Made by a program: the position numbers and the translations under genes. DNA of 64,000 nucleotides from Morchella semilibera (lineage: Eukaryota > Ascomycota > Pezizomycetes > Pezizales > Morchellaceae), in the NCBI GenBank assembly GCA_009192285.1, contig CM018606.1, positions 1,664,081 through 1,728,080 of the forward strand. The letters are read 5' to 3'. Of the stretch, positions 33,958-46,300 are shown piece after piece. Each line of letters begins with the position of its first letter. The stretch's first letter is position 1. Below the pieces are notes generated by a model. That model saw only the letters and a program-made list of their open reading frames with translations. It searched no databases and was not told the DNA's origin.

Positions 33958-36900
33958 TTACTCCAAGCCCTTACTTAAGTCCCGTATCTCTTCATCTGAT
34001 AGAGAGGCGATCCAGAGGCACCGTTCACAGACGCCATCAACGGCCTTGAAATCATACTTGTGTGAGGCCTCTATTAGGCGAAGAAGTCTCTTAACAATCG
34101 CGGCTGTAGTTCGGTGCCGTTCGAAATTTACAAGTGATTCAGTTGTTGGGGATGTAGCGATAAATAGAGCACGTTGGGCGTTGAGAATCAAGTCGTGAGT
34201 GAAGATGCCTACATGTATATATAAAATTAGCAAAGGTGTCCGTTAGTGCTGGAGCGAATCCCGTACCAACAAACGGTATGCAACCCGATTCTCCAGTAAC
34301 CTTATCCATTTCTGTACGGAGATTGTGAAAATTCCGTACAGGCTGAACCAGAGCCTCCATCTCTTTAAAAGTGCTCATGTCCGCAGCAGAAATGACACTC
34401 CAGGTTTTCCGCAAACGAGCTACATCTGCGGTTAAAAGCGCGATTGTTAATTGGTACATCGTAGCAAAGTTCTGAAGTCTTCGAGCATGAGCAGCCACAT
34501 GGATTATTTTGACAATTGTCTTCGCTCGCTCGTAGATGTCTTTCGTCATGACAATCTCAGATCTTGCCCATTTGCACATCTATTCGCAGTTAGTAACATT
34601 GACTCCACAATATGCCAGAGGCACACCAACCAGATTGAATCTCGCAATAACCACTTCAACTCCCCGAATATCTTTAGAATTCAAGAACTCAACCCAGTCC
34701 CTGACGTTAGAGCTTGTTTGGCTCCATCTCAATTCTACAAGCTCCTTCCAATCAACCTCCATCAAGGCATCTTTTTCTATTAATGTAAACTGCTTTGCGA
34801 GAAGCTCTGAATCATAGGCAAGGATAAATGGCAAATGGATTGAAGAAGGCTGGATCGTTGGGTCTGGAGCAGTATTTCTCCTATCCTTAACCCTGTTTAA
34901 AGAGATATCCCCTGAAGACATCATATATTGAAACGTTTCTGTTCGAGCTCCCGAAGCAACCAGCCCTTGCGTTGGTTGAATACTCTGGGAGAGACTCGGC
35001 GGTATAGTCGATTCAGCATTAGGTGCAGGCGACGGAGGATGTCTGAGGGGATGCGAAGGTATTCCAAGCTCTGAAATGATCGTACCAGGTTGTATTGGCG
35101 GAAATGTTGAAGGGACAGGTTGTTCGGGCTGTGCCGGCTGGAATGACATTTCTGATGAGATTTCGCTGATGTCATCCGTAACTGACTCTTTAGACTTGGC
35201 TAGATGCTTCTCCAGTCCTAAATCTATACGTCTTAAGGCGATATCATTAGAGGAAGGATGCTGCAACAATGTACGATATGTGATTGGTGTTGAATCAAGA
35301 GACAGCTCGGCACCATCATCAATAGCGGCAAGTGGTTGATGTGACGCTCCTTTCTCGGGAGCGTAAGATATATCAGGTATTAGACTCGGTTCAAGCGCAG
35401 GTTTAATCTCCTCCAATCTTTCGCTAGTTATTGCGATCCCCACCGAGCCGCTATTTACTTGTTCCAAGACTGGGCTTCCTTCTCCAAAAGCCACGGTTTT
35501 TGGCGAGGCTTGGTCGAAAACCTGCCTTTGCCTTCGCTTCATTCTTCTTAACTGATCTTCCTCGTCTTTACCATCCAGTCGAAGTGCGCACTCCGATACA
35601 TATTCTTCGGCTGTTATCATGGACGAATCTCGGGATTCATGCGGACTTTGTTCAGAGTACGTCAAAGTTTTCTTGTCCTCTATGGGGGAAGTATCGGATG
35701 ACTTCTTCTTCTGATACGTGCCTTCTAGCTTCATCAATGCAACCTCAACACCACCGTCGTCACTTTCGGTATCTGGAAGATCTCGGAGTTTCTGAACGCC
35801 GACTTCAAATGAAAGTCTAGGATCCAATGAGCGAGCAACCGTATGGCGCCTCAAATTACGAGAAGATCTTGGTAATGAGACGCCTTGCGCCACTGCCCCG
35901 AGCGAGATCACGCCAGCCAAAAATTGGTGGTGAGGCGACTCGGCTCTTGATGTTGCTATTGTAGACGCTGGCCTGTGGTATAATGATATCCCAAATGTGT
36001 CTGCTATAGAAAATGTTGCGGTATCAACAGAGCCTGTGGATCTTGGTCTAGGCATATCCACGTCACCTAGAGTTGCTGCAGCTCTCAGGTCCCCCCCCGG
36101 CCTACGCCGTAACATCCTTGAAGGTTGAAGGTCTAGTCTTCTCCTACCCCCGAAAAACCAGAATTGGCACCAAAGGTCTCAGAAATATCGTCCATACCAG
36201 CACTATATTGACTTCGACCCGAGTTGAAGCGTTTTAATGAGAAAGACCTTGCAGAGCGTGTAGACTTATCAACTCCAGCAACTTGTGACAGGTAGGGTTT
36301 TTTTTGAAGGCTCTCGAAAGAAAACGATTTACTTCTTCGAGGTAACCGAGAGGTCCTAGAGAAAGCGATTGAGTTGGTTTCGGCATAGGAAGATCTGCCC
36401 TGATCCTGCCTGATTTCCTCGTCCAGCTCATTCCGCTGAGGCCTTCTTACTTGTAAAGATACGAAGCTGCGGCGCGACTGTTCATCTGCACACATACTGC
36501 ATTGCCTCTTTGTCGGTTTTGATGAAGGGATATCTGTGATATCCGGTGATGCGCTCCCATCTTGACTAACATTACTCCCCACCTCTATCATTTCATCTGC
36601 TTGCCCGTCCATTACCTCATCTAACTGCAAACTGCTATGTAAAATAGCTTTATCATCATTATCATCAAAATCTCCTTTTTCCAATTGAGTTTCCACCGGG
36701 GTTGCCTCTTCTTGCATTGCCCTCTCAAAGGCCTCGACCACACCCGCCCCCAATAGGTCGATCCTCGCAGCCCTCGAATCACCTGACATTCCCCTATTCG
36801 CCTCTTGAGCATTGGCGGTCATAAATCTTGCTACAGATGAGCCATGTGGTGAGTTTTCGCCCGGAGACCTTTTTTGATGTGAACTTCTATATCCGACAGG

Positions 36901-39413
36901 CGGCGAGTGTATTGTGCCACCCGCAAAATTCCCACCTACCTTCCCGCTTAGTGCTCTCCTAACACTACCCAGAAATTTTTTCATTCCAGGACTATTAGCA
37001 TTTTTATTACTTGGTCCTAGATATTGTTCATGTTGGGTTTTTTGAATGTTTCGCCTTCCAACTGTACCATTATTTGATGAATTTAGTGTCGTGAGCGCAG
37101 TAAAATTTGGCAATTCAGGTGCCGGCGTTGATGGAGCCATTACCTCCACATATGCTTGCGTTGGAGGAAACAAGTTGCCTCGGACCAGTGATCCAGCATA
37201 CGGGAAGGCCATGAGTAAGTGAGTAGACCGTGCGAGAGACTTTGGTAGCGGTAAAGGTTGTCTTGTATCTCTCAGTGCGTCCGAAAACGATCCGGATCGC
37301 TTATGAGGCGATGGCCGTAATTTTCTGGTTAACTCCTCGGTACTGATTGTACCTACTGGGGTAAGTGTCCTGGCCGATCTTGACTTAACGGGGAATTGAG
37401 CTGGCTGAGCTGCTGGGGCATATCGGCCCGAAATCGATGTACATTCCGGGGCGAAACATGGGAGAGAAGGCGTTTTTACTTGATCGTCGCTGGAATTACT
37501 GGATGGTCTGGGCGTGAAGGGTTGAGTTTTTTCTCTCCCACCTCTACACCCCGTCGGTGCCTCCACGACTTGCCTGATAAACGCATCAGTCCCAGAGCTA
37601 TGATCGGGCAGTAATGACTCTAGTCTAGGTGCTGCTGTTCGCGGCCTTAATGCGGACTCAGATCTCTCGCTTCTCACCCCAGGCAAACCCCCAGCAACAA
37701 TATCTTGGTCAATGCTCATTTCCGGGCATATTGAACTGTCCCAGTATAGGGCACAGGTCCTTCTCCAGCATCTTTTCAGTTCTCGAATAATCTTCATATC
37801 CGACGGATTCGCATCACTGCGGATGTCATCCGACAGGTCATTCAATACTTTGACAAACTGTTCTCTCAAAGGTAATGAGGGAACAAAATCATCAGCGAAG
37901 TAGTTCAACAACCAATGCCTAATGGCAACAAATGTCCGTACTCGCACGACTCTCCCAATATCATCATCTCGATTAAAAGCCCAGCGTAATCTTGTAACTA
38001 GATAAGCGACCAGATCTGATGGTGGCATAAAGAGGCGGAATGTGAGGAAGAAATCGGACAGAAGATGGTAATCTACAAATTTCGCGGATGTTATTTGCGA
38101 GATTATCCGTGCTGGGATGGCCGCACTGATTTCTTGGCGCGAATCATATCGCACTATCAATGGGTCCTCTGAGCTTGGTGGAAAGGAAAGGTCGTCATAA
38201 ATATCAGGATTGATCCGTCGGCGTGGAGTAGACGGCATAAAAGAGGACAAGGACATGAGAGGGGTTTGAACATCGGATGTTGGCGACGATATAAGGGAGG
38301 GCGAAGGTATGGGGCTTGGAATGGCGGAGGCTAAGAGTGATGTCGGATCAGCACCTGGCCAAAGCCACCGGACATCTGCATGGTGAGAAACGGTTGATGC
38401 CGTGCCCAGTTCACCTTGGATCGACGGTATATGCAGACTCGATGCACCGTAAAGAAACGGCGTGCCGTTGGGCGAGAAATGGGGAGATCCCAAATTATAA
38501 TGCGGAATCTGAACATCAAGCGTCTGAAAGGACTTTGGGTGGCCAGCTGTTCTTGGCCTCATCCGCTCTCCACTGGGGCCATCCATTTGATCCACCTTCA
38601 TTCGAAACCCCCCCAGATCTGGTGGCTTGAAAGATTGACAGTTGTCATTGAGAGTACTATAAGAATGTGCCCGGTTGTTTCTAGTGCGTGGTATTGGCGG
38701 AGAAGATTTAATGAGTGAATTAGACACATCTTCCCCATTTCTCGTCCCCGGAGGTGTTTTGGGGGGGGGTGTTGGGGGTAGTTGCTTCCTAACTTGTCGA
38801 TCGCCCACATCTACGTGGTCTTGTTGCCAACTCTTGCCGTCTCTCTCTTCGGCAGAGTTTGGTGGAGTGTTTGGGGGTAGTACGAATTGCTGCTGCTGCA
38901 GTTCGTGCGCTGGTCGATTAACAGGTCTATCAAGAAAAATAGAATTATACGAATCAGCAAGAAATGTATTTTGGACAGCCTCCATTATATCTTTTGATTT
39001 TACAGGTGCTCGTTCCAAACCACGGTTAACAGATGATGATTTATTGATATCTCCATATGCTGCCTGACCAAAGAAAGAGATATGGATAATAGAAATGTAG
39101 AATGATACCTAAGGTATATCATACCACCACTGACACCTCCTACAGTAAACTGCTGTCCACGGTTCGCATGCGTCTGAACACTTGATTTCGACATATAACA
39201 CTTGTCTCTCACCCGCGGCTCGAAACTTGACTGTCCCCCATCAACCATAGCATTATGTCGTTTTCGTCCTAGGCTTTCCACGGGGGTAGCGGCCGAAGTA
39301 GGAAATTTACGATCAGCTCTTCGCCGAGGATCGTGGGTGTGGTTCCGTTGCGACAATGCCGGGGATGGAGAAGGTTGAATGCAAAGTTCGGAGAGAGGCT
39401 CTTCCATCGCCAA
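33958..39413 (-). CDS. lte1: Ras-type guanine nucleotide exchange factor, Lte1-like
   Basis: Exons read on the minus strand: 39413-39135, 39063 to about 36150, about 36150 to 34631, 34579-34267 and 34208-33958. Introns of 71, 51 and 58 nt have GT-AG ends, and the 51-nt one holds TACTAAC. The protein is about 1740 aa. It has a RasGEF N-terminal domain near residues 395-545 (VDYHLLSDFFLTFRLFMPPS; TFVAIRHWLLNYFADDFVP), a long Ser/Pro-rich disordered middle, and a C-terminal Cdc25-type catalytic domain over exons 3-5 (VVIARFNL; SLVNFERHRTTAAIVKRLL). This layout is that of fungal Lte1, a mitotic-exit and polarity regulator. Exons 2 and 3 do not join in frame: no usable splice pair is present, and a one-base shift occurs at a GGTTTTTCGGGGG run (36147-36157 region). 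It is either a recent lesion or a sequence error. Confidence 0.85.
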
Positions 39414-41235
39414 GTTTGCTCCAAACGACGAGCACCCTTTCTCGGAGTCGAATTAAGACACAGAGAATCGGTTATCGATGTCGAGTTTTGTGGTCCTAAC
39501 AAATGATGGAGAATGACTCCAAAAGGGATAGCAGAGGCAGAGAGTGGCCTCGGCGAAGAGGTCACCTCTCTGGGCACTGCGAAAGCTAAAAGGTTAATTA
39601 AGAAGCTGGGACCGAAATGGCTACCGAGAATTTTGACAAAAAAGCATAACTGTCCACAAGGAAAGGGCGATCAAACAGAGGTTGGAGTAGATAGACCGAT
39701 AGGCAGTTCTGTGGGGAAGACCTTCGACTTGCGGACTAAGAGGGCGAGTGCGAGTACTCCAGGAACAAATGTGAGTATGTTCGTGAGTAGCTAGCTTGAT
39801 TTGAAGCGGCGGTGGTTAGAATAGTTGTGTAAACAACTTTACCAGTAGATGTGGGTTGAGGTTGAGTTTGCTTTTTTGTTTGCCTTTAGTTTCCGTGTTT
39901 TCGGTGCTGATTTCTTGTTTTGTATATTTTTGTTTTGTTTTCGGCCTGTCCAACTACTGATCCGGTCTACCAATTACCGGTTGGCTAGAAACGGGGAGCG
40001 AGAAAGAGCAGGACTCATCCAAAGGAGGAGCGAGCGATGAACCGAGATGCTGGGATGAACCGTTTTACTCTTCACCTATGTAGTGGAGTAAACTAATTTC
40101 TCAATGACCTCCGTTCAGAAATTTCAACAGGGCAGGTTGTGCAGCAACGCCCAACTTTTACACCCACGCGCCTCCGAAGATGAGGAACGATGGATGTGCG
40201 GGTTTGCTTGCCTAGCACAGCCCAGACATACTATCTGAAATTCCGAGATTCTGGTTCACCCAATAACGCCCTGCCCAACAGTGTACACGCGTTGCTCCAT
40301 TTAGCTAGCTGACGTTTAGCCCCCTGCAGAGCCCAATCGCCCTATAAGGGTATGGGTTCTCAGGCACAAACTCTCCCTATATAAGGTAAGGGTACGGCTT
40401 CACGTCACTTTTGTACCGTTATAGAGCGATTTGACTGTACAAGCATCTAGGTTAGGGGACATAGAGTAGATACCAATCCAACATGCGTGCAGCTTGCGGC
40501 GGGAGACTTCTCAGGAAGATGTGAACGCCAGAGCTGTTTACGATATAGCGGAAGAGCTAGTAGGAAAAGGTTATGAACTGTGCCAGTACTTGCTATAACG
40601 TATATGTAACGACGACCAACTTGACCTATCATACAACCGTCAGAAACAGACAGCAAACTAACATTTTTGTTTAAGAACTAGATACAGGTAAGTTCAGAAT
40701 GCTCAACACGGGTCGCCAAACCTAAACTTGCCAACCTCGCTGGCCTCTCTACATTATCCTAGGAGCAGCTTGCTGCTCGCCGTAGAAGCTAGAGATACAT
40801 GTATGCTTCTACCAAATATCGTTATACAGAGAGTCTACAGCAGCAAAAAATGGGATAATTACATGACTGCATAAAGTGTGGCGCTATGATGCTGCTGTAG
40901 TCAATATTAAACAATATCTTAATGAAGATATTTTTTTGTATAATAAAAGCCTCCCCGTGGTTAATCTGAAGGTGCTCAAACTAGATCTTGCATAGAAAGG
41001 GCCCTCTAATAGGACGGGGTCGGGGTTCGGAAGCGGAAGCCACAAAGACTGGGACTGGGACGGGTTGGACTCGGGATACGGTGGAGTTGGAATGGGCTCA
41101 GACCCAGGTTCAGAGTCGGGGGAAAACTGCGAGCTAGGTGGTTTTGGAACAGAATGTCAGAACTAAAAATATATATTGCTAACAGGAAGGCATTTTCAAT
41201 ACCGCCGAGACTTGAGAATTGGGGGATTACACTAT
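39414..41235. other. upstream region of the Ras-GEF gene; no other gene seen
   Basis: The plus-strand frame 39513-39794 overlaps the presumed Ras-GEF leader and has no recognisable domain. There is a TATATAAGG near 40378 on the plus strand without a following gene. At 41000-41130 a GGxTCxGG-rich stretch resembles the 3' part of the LTR-like sequence at 55260-55400, suggesting a decayed LTR fragment. Confidence 0.5.
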
Positions 41236-41601
41236 TGTGACGGAGGAACCCGACGCAAAGTAGAAGATGACAATGATGACGCAGGAGGACTCGAAGAGCA
41301 CAGCCAGCCTAAGCACGATGAGAAAACCGACAAAGACAGAGGCAGCACCGGGCAGGCACAGGCACAGGCACTGGCAACGGCAGACTCGGAGGCAAAGGTA
41401 GAGGCAAAGGCAAAGGGGCACAGGACAGAGAAAGTGAGGACCAGATGGACTTCAACTAGAATGATGAGAGGTACTATAGCTTTCATCTGAAGGGAACAAG
41501 GTTTTGAGTGCGAGGAACTATGGCTTGAGAATAGGAGTATATTCCTAAGTACCGACATAACAGGAAAACAAGACCAAGAGAAAAGAAAGAAAGAACTAAG
41601 G
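41236..41601 (-). repeat. family 2 solo LTR, first part
   Basis: Begins TGTGACGGAG and runs to the TAAGG target site of copy D. The second part resumes at 47662. Together about 648 bp, full length. Confidence 0.85.
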
Positions 41602-42201
41602 TATCACGGCGTACCACGGACTTCGCGGAAGGAAGAGGATATTGGTGAATAGGTTTTCGGGTATAAGGTTTCTTTCGGGTTCTTGGGGTTTCTATGGGTT
41701 TCGGTTACACGATGTGATGAGTCATGATTGTACAGGGATTAGGAGGAGTATATATACGTTGCTACGGATCTTCCCTTTGTTCTATTCTTTCTCTTTCTTT
41801 TCCTACGTGTTCTTCCTGTTATCAACTCTACGGTTTAGATTCGTTTCCGTCTTGTGTCTTTAGCTCTGAATATAATACGTCATAACCATAGTCGTGCCAA
41901 GACCTGAAGGGTCTTCCATAGTACCTCGCTTCGTCCTCGCTTCGCTTCGTCCTTGTCTTCGCCTTGCCTCGTCCTCGCCTCGCCTCGTCTCGTCTCGTCC
42001 ATAGTCCATGACCGTAGTACGTATCGTCTACTGGTATCTTCGTCTCCACGTCTTTGTTAGAGAGGCCATCTGGACCCTCTGCCCTACAACCCTGCTCCTC
42101 GGTTAAGTTCTCTCGTCCTCGTCCCTCGTCCTCGTCCCCTTTCCTGCCTCGGTTGTGTACCTCGGCCCTCTTGCCTGTTGTCTCCGTGTTGCTCCGTAAC
42201 A
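41602..42201 (+). repeat. 5' LTR of copy D (600 bp)
   Basis: TATCACGG ... CCGTAACA. TGAGTCA at 41718-41724, TATATATA about 41749-41756, AAGACC / GGTCTT hairpin about 41900-41918, then a CTCGCCTCG-type hexamer array that makes this LTR longer than those of copies A and C. Confidence 0.95.
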
Positions 42202-42263
42202 CTAAGAACACGTCCCCTCCGCCGACCTACACAACGCCTCCGTTTCGCCTCGCTCCGGTCATA

Positions 42264-43389
42264 ATGACCGACCTTAGTTGGGATGTCCCTATGGGGGACT
42301 GCCCCAACCCTGTCTTCTTCTCCCCCGGCCCCCTCGACTGCTACTTTCCCGAAAGGAAAGGGTTTTGCCACCTTGCTCTCGTCCCCCGCTCCCACTGGTT
42401 CGACCTTGGCTGTCGCCTTGGTTCGGACCCCCACGTCTATCTCCTCCGCCAGTACGCTCGCTCTCACGGTCTCAAGCGCGCCGATGCCCATTGGGCTAAA
42501 GCAACTTTTACCCTCTCGGCCCCGGGCAAGCTCCATGTTGGAGCCCCTGCCACCAATGACTCCTACCCCGCCCATGATTCCGAAGCCATTATTCGTGGCC
42601 TTAGGGACCCCGCCCTTGCCAACCACACTATTGGCCGCCCCATGGAAATCGCTGCCCCTGTTCCAAGTACGCTGCCCGAGAGACTCGCCCGTTTCTTGGA
42701 AACTTTCGGCCCCGTGGAAGAGGACTTCGGGTATGAACTCACTGAGGCCCACCACCTCATTGCCGAAGCCCTTGCCGCCCTGACCGCCCCCACTGATGCT
42801 TCTATTCCCGTCCCCGAAGAACCGGCCGTATGCACGGCCCACGACGAGGTCATTGAAAACCTCGAACTCGAACTCGACGCAGCCGAAGAAAAAGCTGCTG
42901 ACCTCTGGTCCCGCATGTGCGAGGCCCAGGAAGGAACAGTGGAGAGTATCATCAGCAAACTCAACTTGTGACTGGAGTCTCCCAACAGTCTCCCAGGTCT
43001 CCTGAGAGTCTCCTGAGACTCCTGGATATTTTTTGAGTCTCCTGAGGCTCAGGAGACATCAGGAGACAAATGAAGTCTTGCTGATGATCGAGAATCTCCA
43101 GGAAGAAGTGGCCTCCCTCGTAGCCGAGAAGGAGGAGTTCCGTTATCGTTTGGCCCTGCACCAGGAAGCCCTTGCTGACGCGGATGCCACTATTGCCGAC
43201 CTTCGCCGCCGCCTCCCTCTTGCCGCCCCCAATACTACCAGGAAACCAACCCACCCCGTCGCCCAGGCCCCGAAACCTCGCTACCTCGCCCCTCGCTCCC
43301 AGGACTCCCGTACCTCTGACAACTGGCGTAAAGCACCAGTTGAGTCGGTGACTCCCAAGCCGGCGTTAAAAGGTCAGCCCCTTTGGTAA
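42264..43389 (+). pseudogene. gag-like ORF of copy D, interrupted by a MITE
   Basis: Starts MTDLSWDVPMGDCP, as in copies A and C, and shows the same Cys/His N-terminus, heptad region (ENLELELDAAEEKAADLW) and basic tail ending KGQPLW. A 137-bp palindromic element at 42950-43086 interrupts the heptad region. The gag stop lies in the AGCCCCTTTGG / CCAAAGGGGCT hairpin (43375-43410), where pol takes over in another frame. Confidence 0.8.
42950..43086 (-). mobile_element. 137-bp palindromic MITE, in gag of copy D
   Basis: Ends CATCAGCAA / TTGCTGATG, flanked by AT (42948-42949 and 43087-43088). The uninterrupted gag sequences of A and C show the empty site. It is one of the most canonical copies and sits in the youngest retrotransposon, so the family moved recently. 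Confidence 0.92.
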
Positions 43390-46300
43390 ATATTGGCAAA
43401 CCAAAGGGGCTAGTCCCGCCACCCACCTTTAGTCTCTCCGCCGCCGCCGTTTCCGAAGACAGGATGTCTGAGGAGTCTCTTGTTGTTTCCTGCTCCGTCG
43501 CTCAAGATGCTGCCGCCCCTATTGCTACTCACGCCTTGATTGATACAGGCGCTTCGGGCTATGCTTTTATTGACCAAGGATTTGCTCAGCAACATGGCCT
43601 TATCCTGATTCCCCTGAAGACATCACGCTTGCTTGAAGTAATCGACGGCAGGATGGTAGAGTCAGGGAAGATTACGCATATGGTCAAGCTGTCCCTGAAG
43701 ATTAATGAGCACCAAGAAACCGCCCCTTTTTTCGTCACCCAATTAGGACACTACCCAATAGTACTGGGTATCCCTTGGATGAGGTATCACGACCTGGCTA
43801 TCAGACCAAAGATGAATAAGATCATCTTTGATTCTGATTTCTGCGTTCGAAATTGTTCTCAGTCTCATGCTACGGTAACCGCCAAAGGAATCTCTGTCTC
43901 GCTCCCGGATGCCCCCGCTATTCAGATCGCGGCCATTGGGGCTGCACCTTTTGTGGGTCTCGCTCGGCGCCAGCAGAATAAACTCTTCTGCGCCTCACTT
44001 CGAGCCATCGATGAAGCCCTCGCTGAAAAGACGAACCAGGACTCTTTAGCCCATGTACCCAAGGATCTTCAGGGGTTTAGGTCATTGTTCCAGGAAAGCC
44101 AAGCCACCGCCTTGCCGCCACACCGCCCTCATGATTTGAAAATAGTCTTGCAGGATGGAAAGGTCCCTCCGTTTGGTCCGCTATATGGTATGTCTCGTTT
44201 GGAGCTACAGGCCCTTAGGGACTATATTACGGAAAACCTGTCAAAAGGGTTTATCCGTTACTCCGAATCCCCCGCCGGCGCCCCAGTCCTATTTGTAAAG
44301 AAATCCGACGGCTCCCTCCGGCTATGTGTGGACTATCGGAAGCTTAACGAGATTACGGTTAAGAACCGACATCCTCTGCCGCTGATCCCGGAAACCTTGT
44401 CTCGCCTCTCCAAAGCGAAGTATTACACCAAGCTGGACCTTCGTTGGGGATACCATCAGATCAGGATACAAGAGGGCGATGAGTGGAAAACGGCATTTCG
44501 AACCCGCTATGGACACTTTGAGTATAACGTTATGCCTTTCGGACTGACTAATGCCCCTGCTGCGTTTCAACACTGGATCAATGATCTTCTGCGCCCCTTT
44601 TTGGATGATTTCGCCACGGCTTATCTCGACGATGTATTAATTTGCTCCGAGACATTGGAAGAACATAAGCAACATGTTCGAGAAATTCTGAAGGTGTTCC
44701 AAATTCATGGTGTCCATCTTAAACCTGAGAAATGCGAGTTCTATGTGCAACAGACCAAGTATCTCGGATTGATTATTACTCCCGAAGGTATTCAGATGGA
44801 TCCTAGTAAGGTATCCACGATTAAGGATTGGGAAACTCCCACGAGACTCCGGGAAGTCCAGGAATTTTTAGGCTTTGCGAATTTCTATCGGCGATTTATC
44901 TATGCGTATTCTCGAGTTGTTGCCCCTCTTACTGCTTTGACCAAGAAAAACGTAAGGTTTGAATGGTCTTCACAGGCAGAAGCAGCGTTTCAGAAGCTTA
45001 AGGATGCATTTACTTCGGCCCCGATCCTCGCCCACTTCGACTTTGAAAAAGAAGTTATTGTGGAAACCGATGCCTCAGACTATGTTTCTGCCGGGATCAT
45101 GTCGCAGTATAGTGACGATGGACTTCTCCACCCAGTGGCATTCTTCTCTAAGAAACACTCTCCAGCCGAATGCAATTATGAGATTTATGATAAGGAACTG
45201 TTGGCAGTGATTAGGAGCTTCGAAGAATGGCGTCCACACTTGGAAGGATCCCGGTATCCTGTTAAGGTATTAAGCGATCATAGGAATCTGGAATATTTTA
45301 TGTCGACCAAGTTGTTGAATCGTCGTCAAACACGATGGGCCGAATTCTTGTCTCGATTCAATTTTGTCATTCAGTTTAGACCAGGGAAGCAAGGGGGAAA
45401 GCCGGATGCACTTACTCGGAGGTTAAGAGATTTACCAAAGGAGGGGGATGAACGGTTGACGCATCAGTCGCAGGTGATATTGAAACAGGAGAATCTGGGA
45501 ACAAGGATTAAGCTAAGTTTGTTGGCGGGTTCTTTGACAAATGAACCCGCTGAAGGAATGCCCACTGTGAAGGAGTTGTTGATCCAAGCTTACCAAGAAG
45601 ATAGTTTCCCCGAACAAGTTTTGACGATGCTTCGTAATGGTATCAAACAGTCCAAGAAAATTTCCCTTGCCGAATGCACCGAAACGGAAGATGGATTCCT
45701 CCTGTATCGCCAGGCCATTTATGTCCCCGAGTTCAATGATCTTCAACTTCGTCTATTGCAGGACCATCATGATAAGCCTTCTGCCGGACACCCGGGTCGT
45801 GCCAAGACCCTCGAACTCCTCAGCCGTAACTATTACTGGCCAAATATGAGAAAGTACGTTGATCGTTATGTTTTAAATTGCAACGTCTGCTCCCGCAGCA
45901 AGGCCTCTCGTAGTAGGTTGCAGGGTGTTCTTCGACCTCTTGCCGTCCCTAAGGGCCCGTGGACCGATGTATCAATGGATTTTGTTACAGGGCTCTCCAA
46001 GAGCAATGGTTTCGATGCAATTTTGGTTGTGGTGGACCGTCTAACGAAGATGCGTCACTTTATTCCCTGTACCGAGGAGGCAGATGCTAGAAAAGTCGCT
46101 GCTATGTATCTTGATTCAGTTTGGAAACTCCATGGACTCCCGGAAACCATTATCTCGGACCGTGGCACACAGTTTACAGCTGAGTTTTGGAAGGCCCTCT
46201 GCTCTCGCCTCGAAATTGCCCCCCGCTACAGTACCGCTTTTCATCCACAGACAGATGGGCAAACCGAAAGGATCAATGCAATCATGGAACAATATCTTCG

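Noticed and set aside
34450-34820. Plus-strand ORFs over the Ras-GEF 3' exons
   Set aside because: The minus strand has the conserved Cdc25-type catalytic domain with proper introns; the plus frames are shadows.
41236-41490. Small Ala/Gln/Lys-rich ORFs recurring at 5798, 41176, 49026, 57759 and elsewhere
   Set aside because: They are readings of the hexamer array and flanks of family 2 LTRs; no retained start or frame.
43375-43395. Canonical slippery heptamer at the gag-pol join
   Set aside because: The CCCCTTTGG context does not fit X XXY YYZ in the gag frame; only the hairpin is supported.
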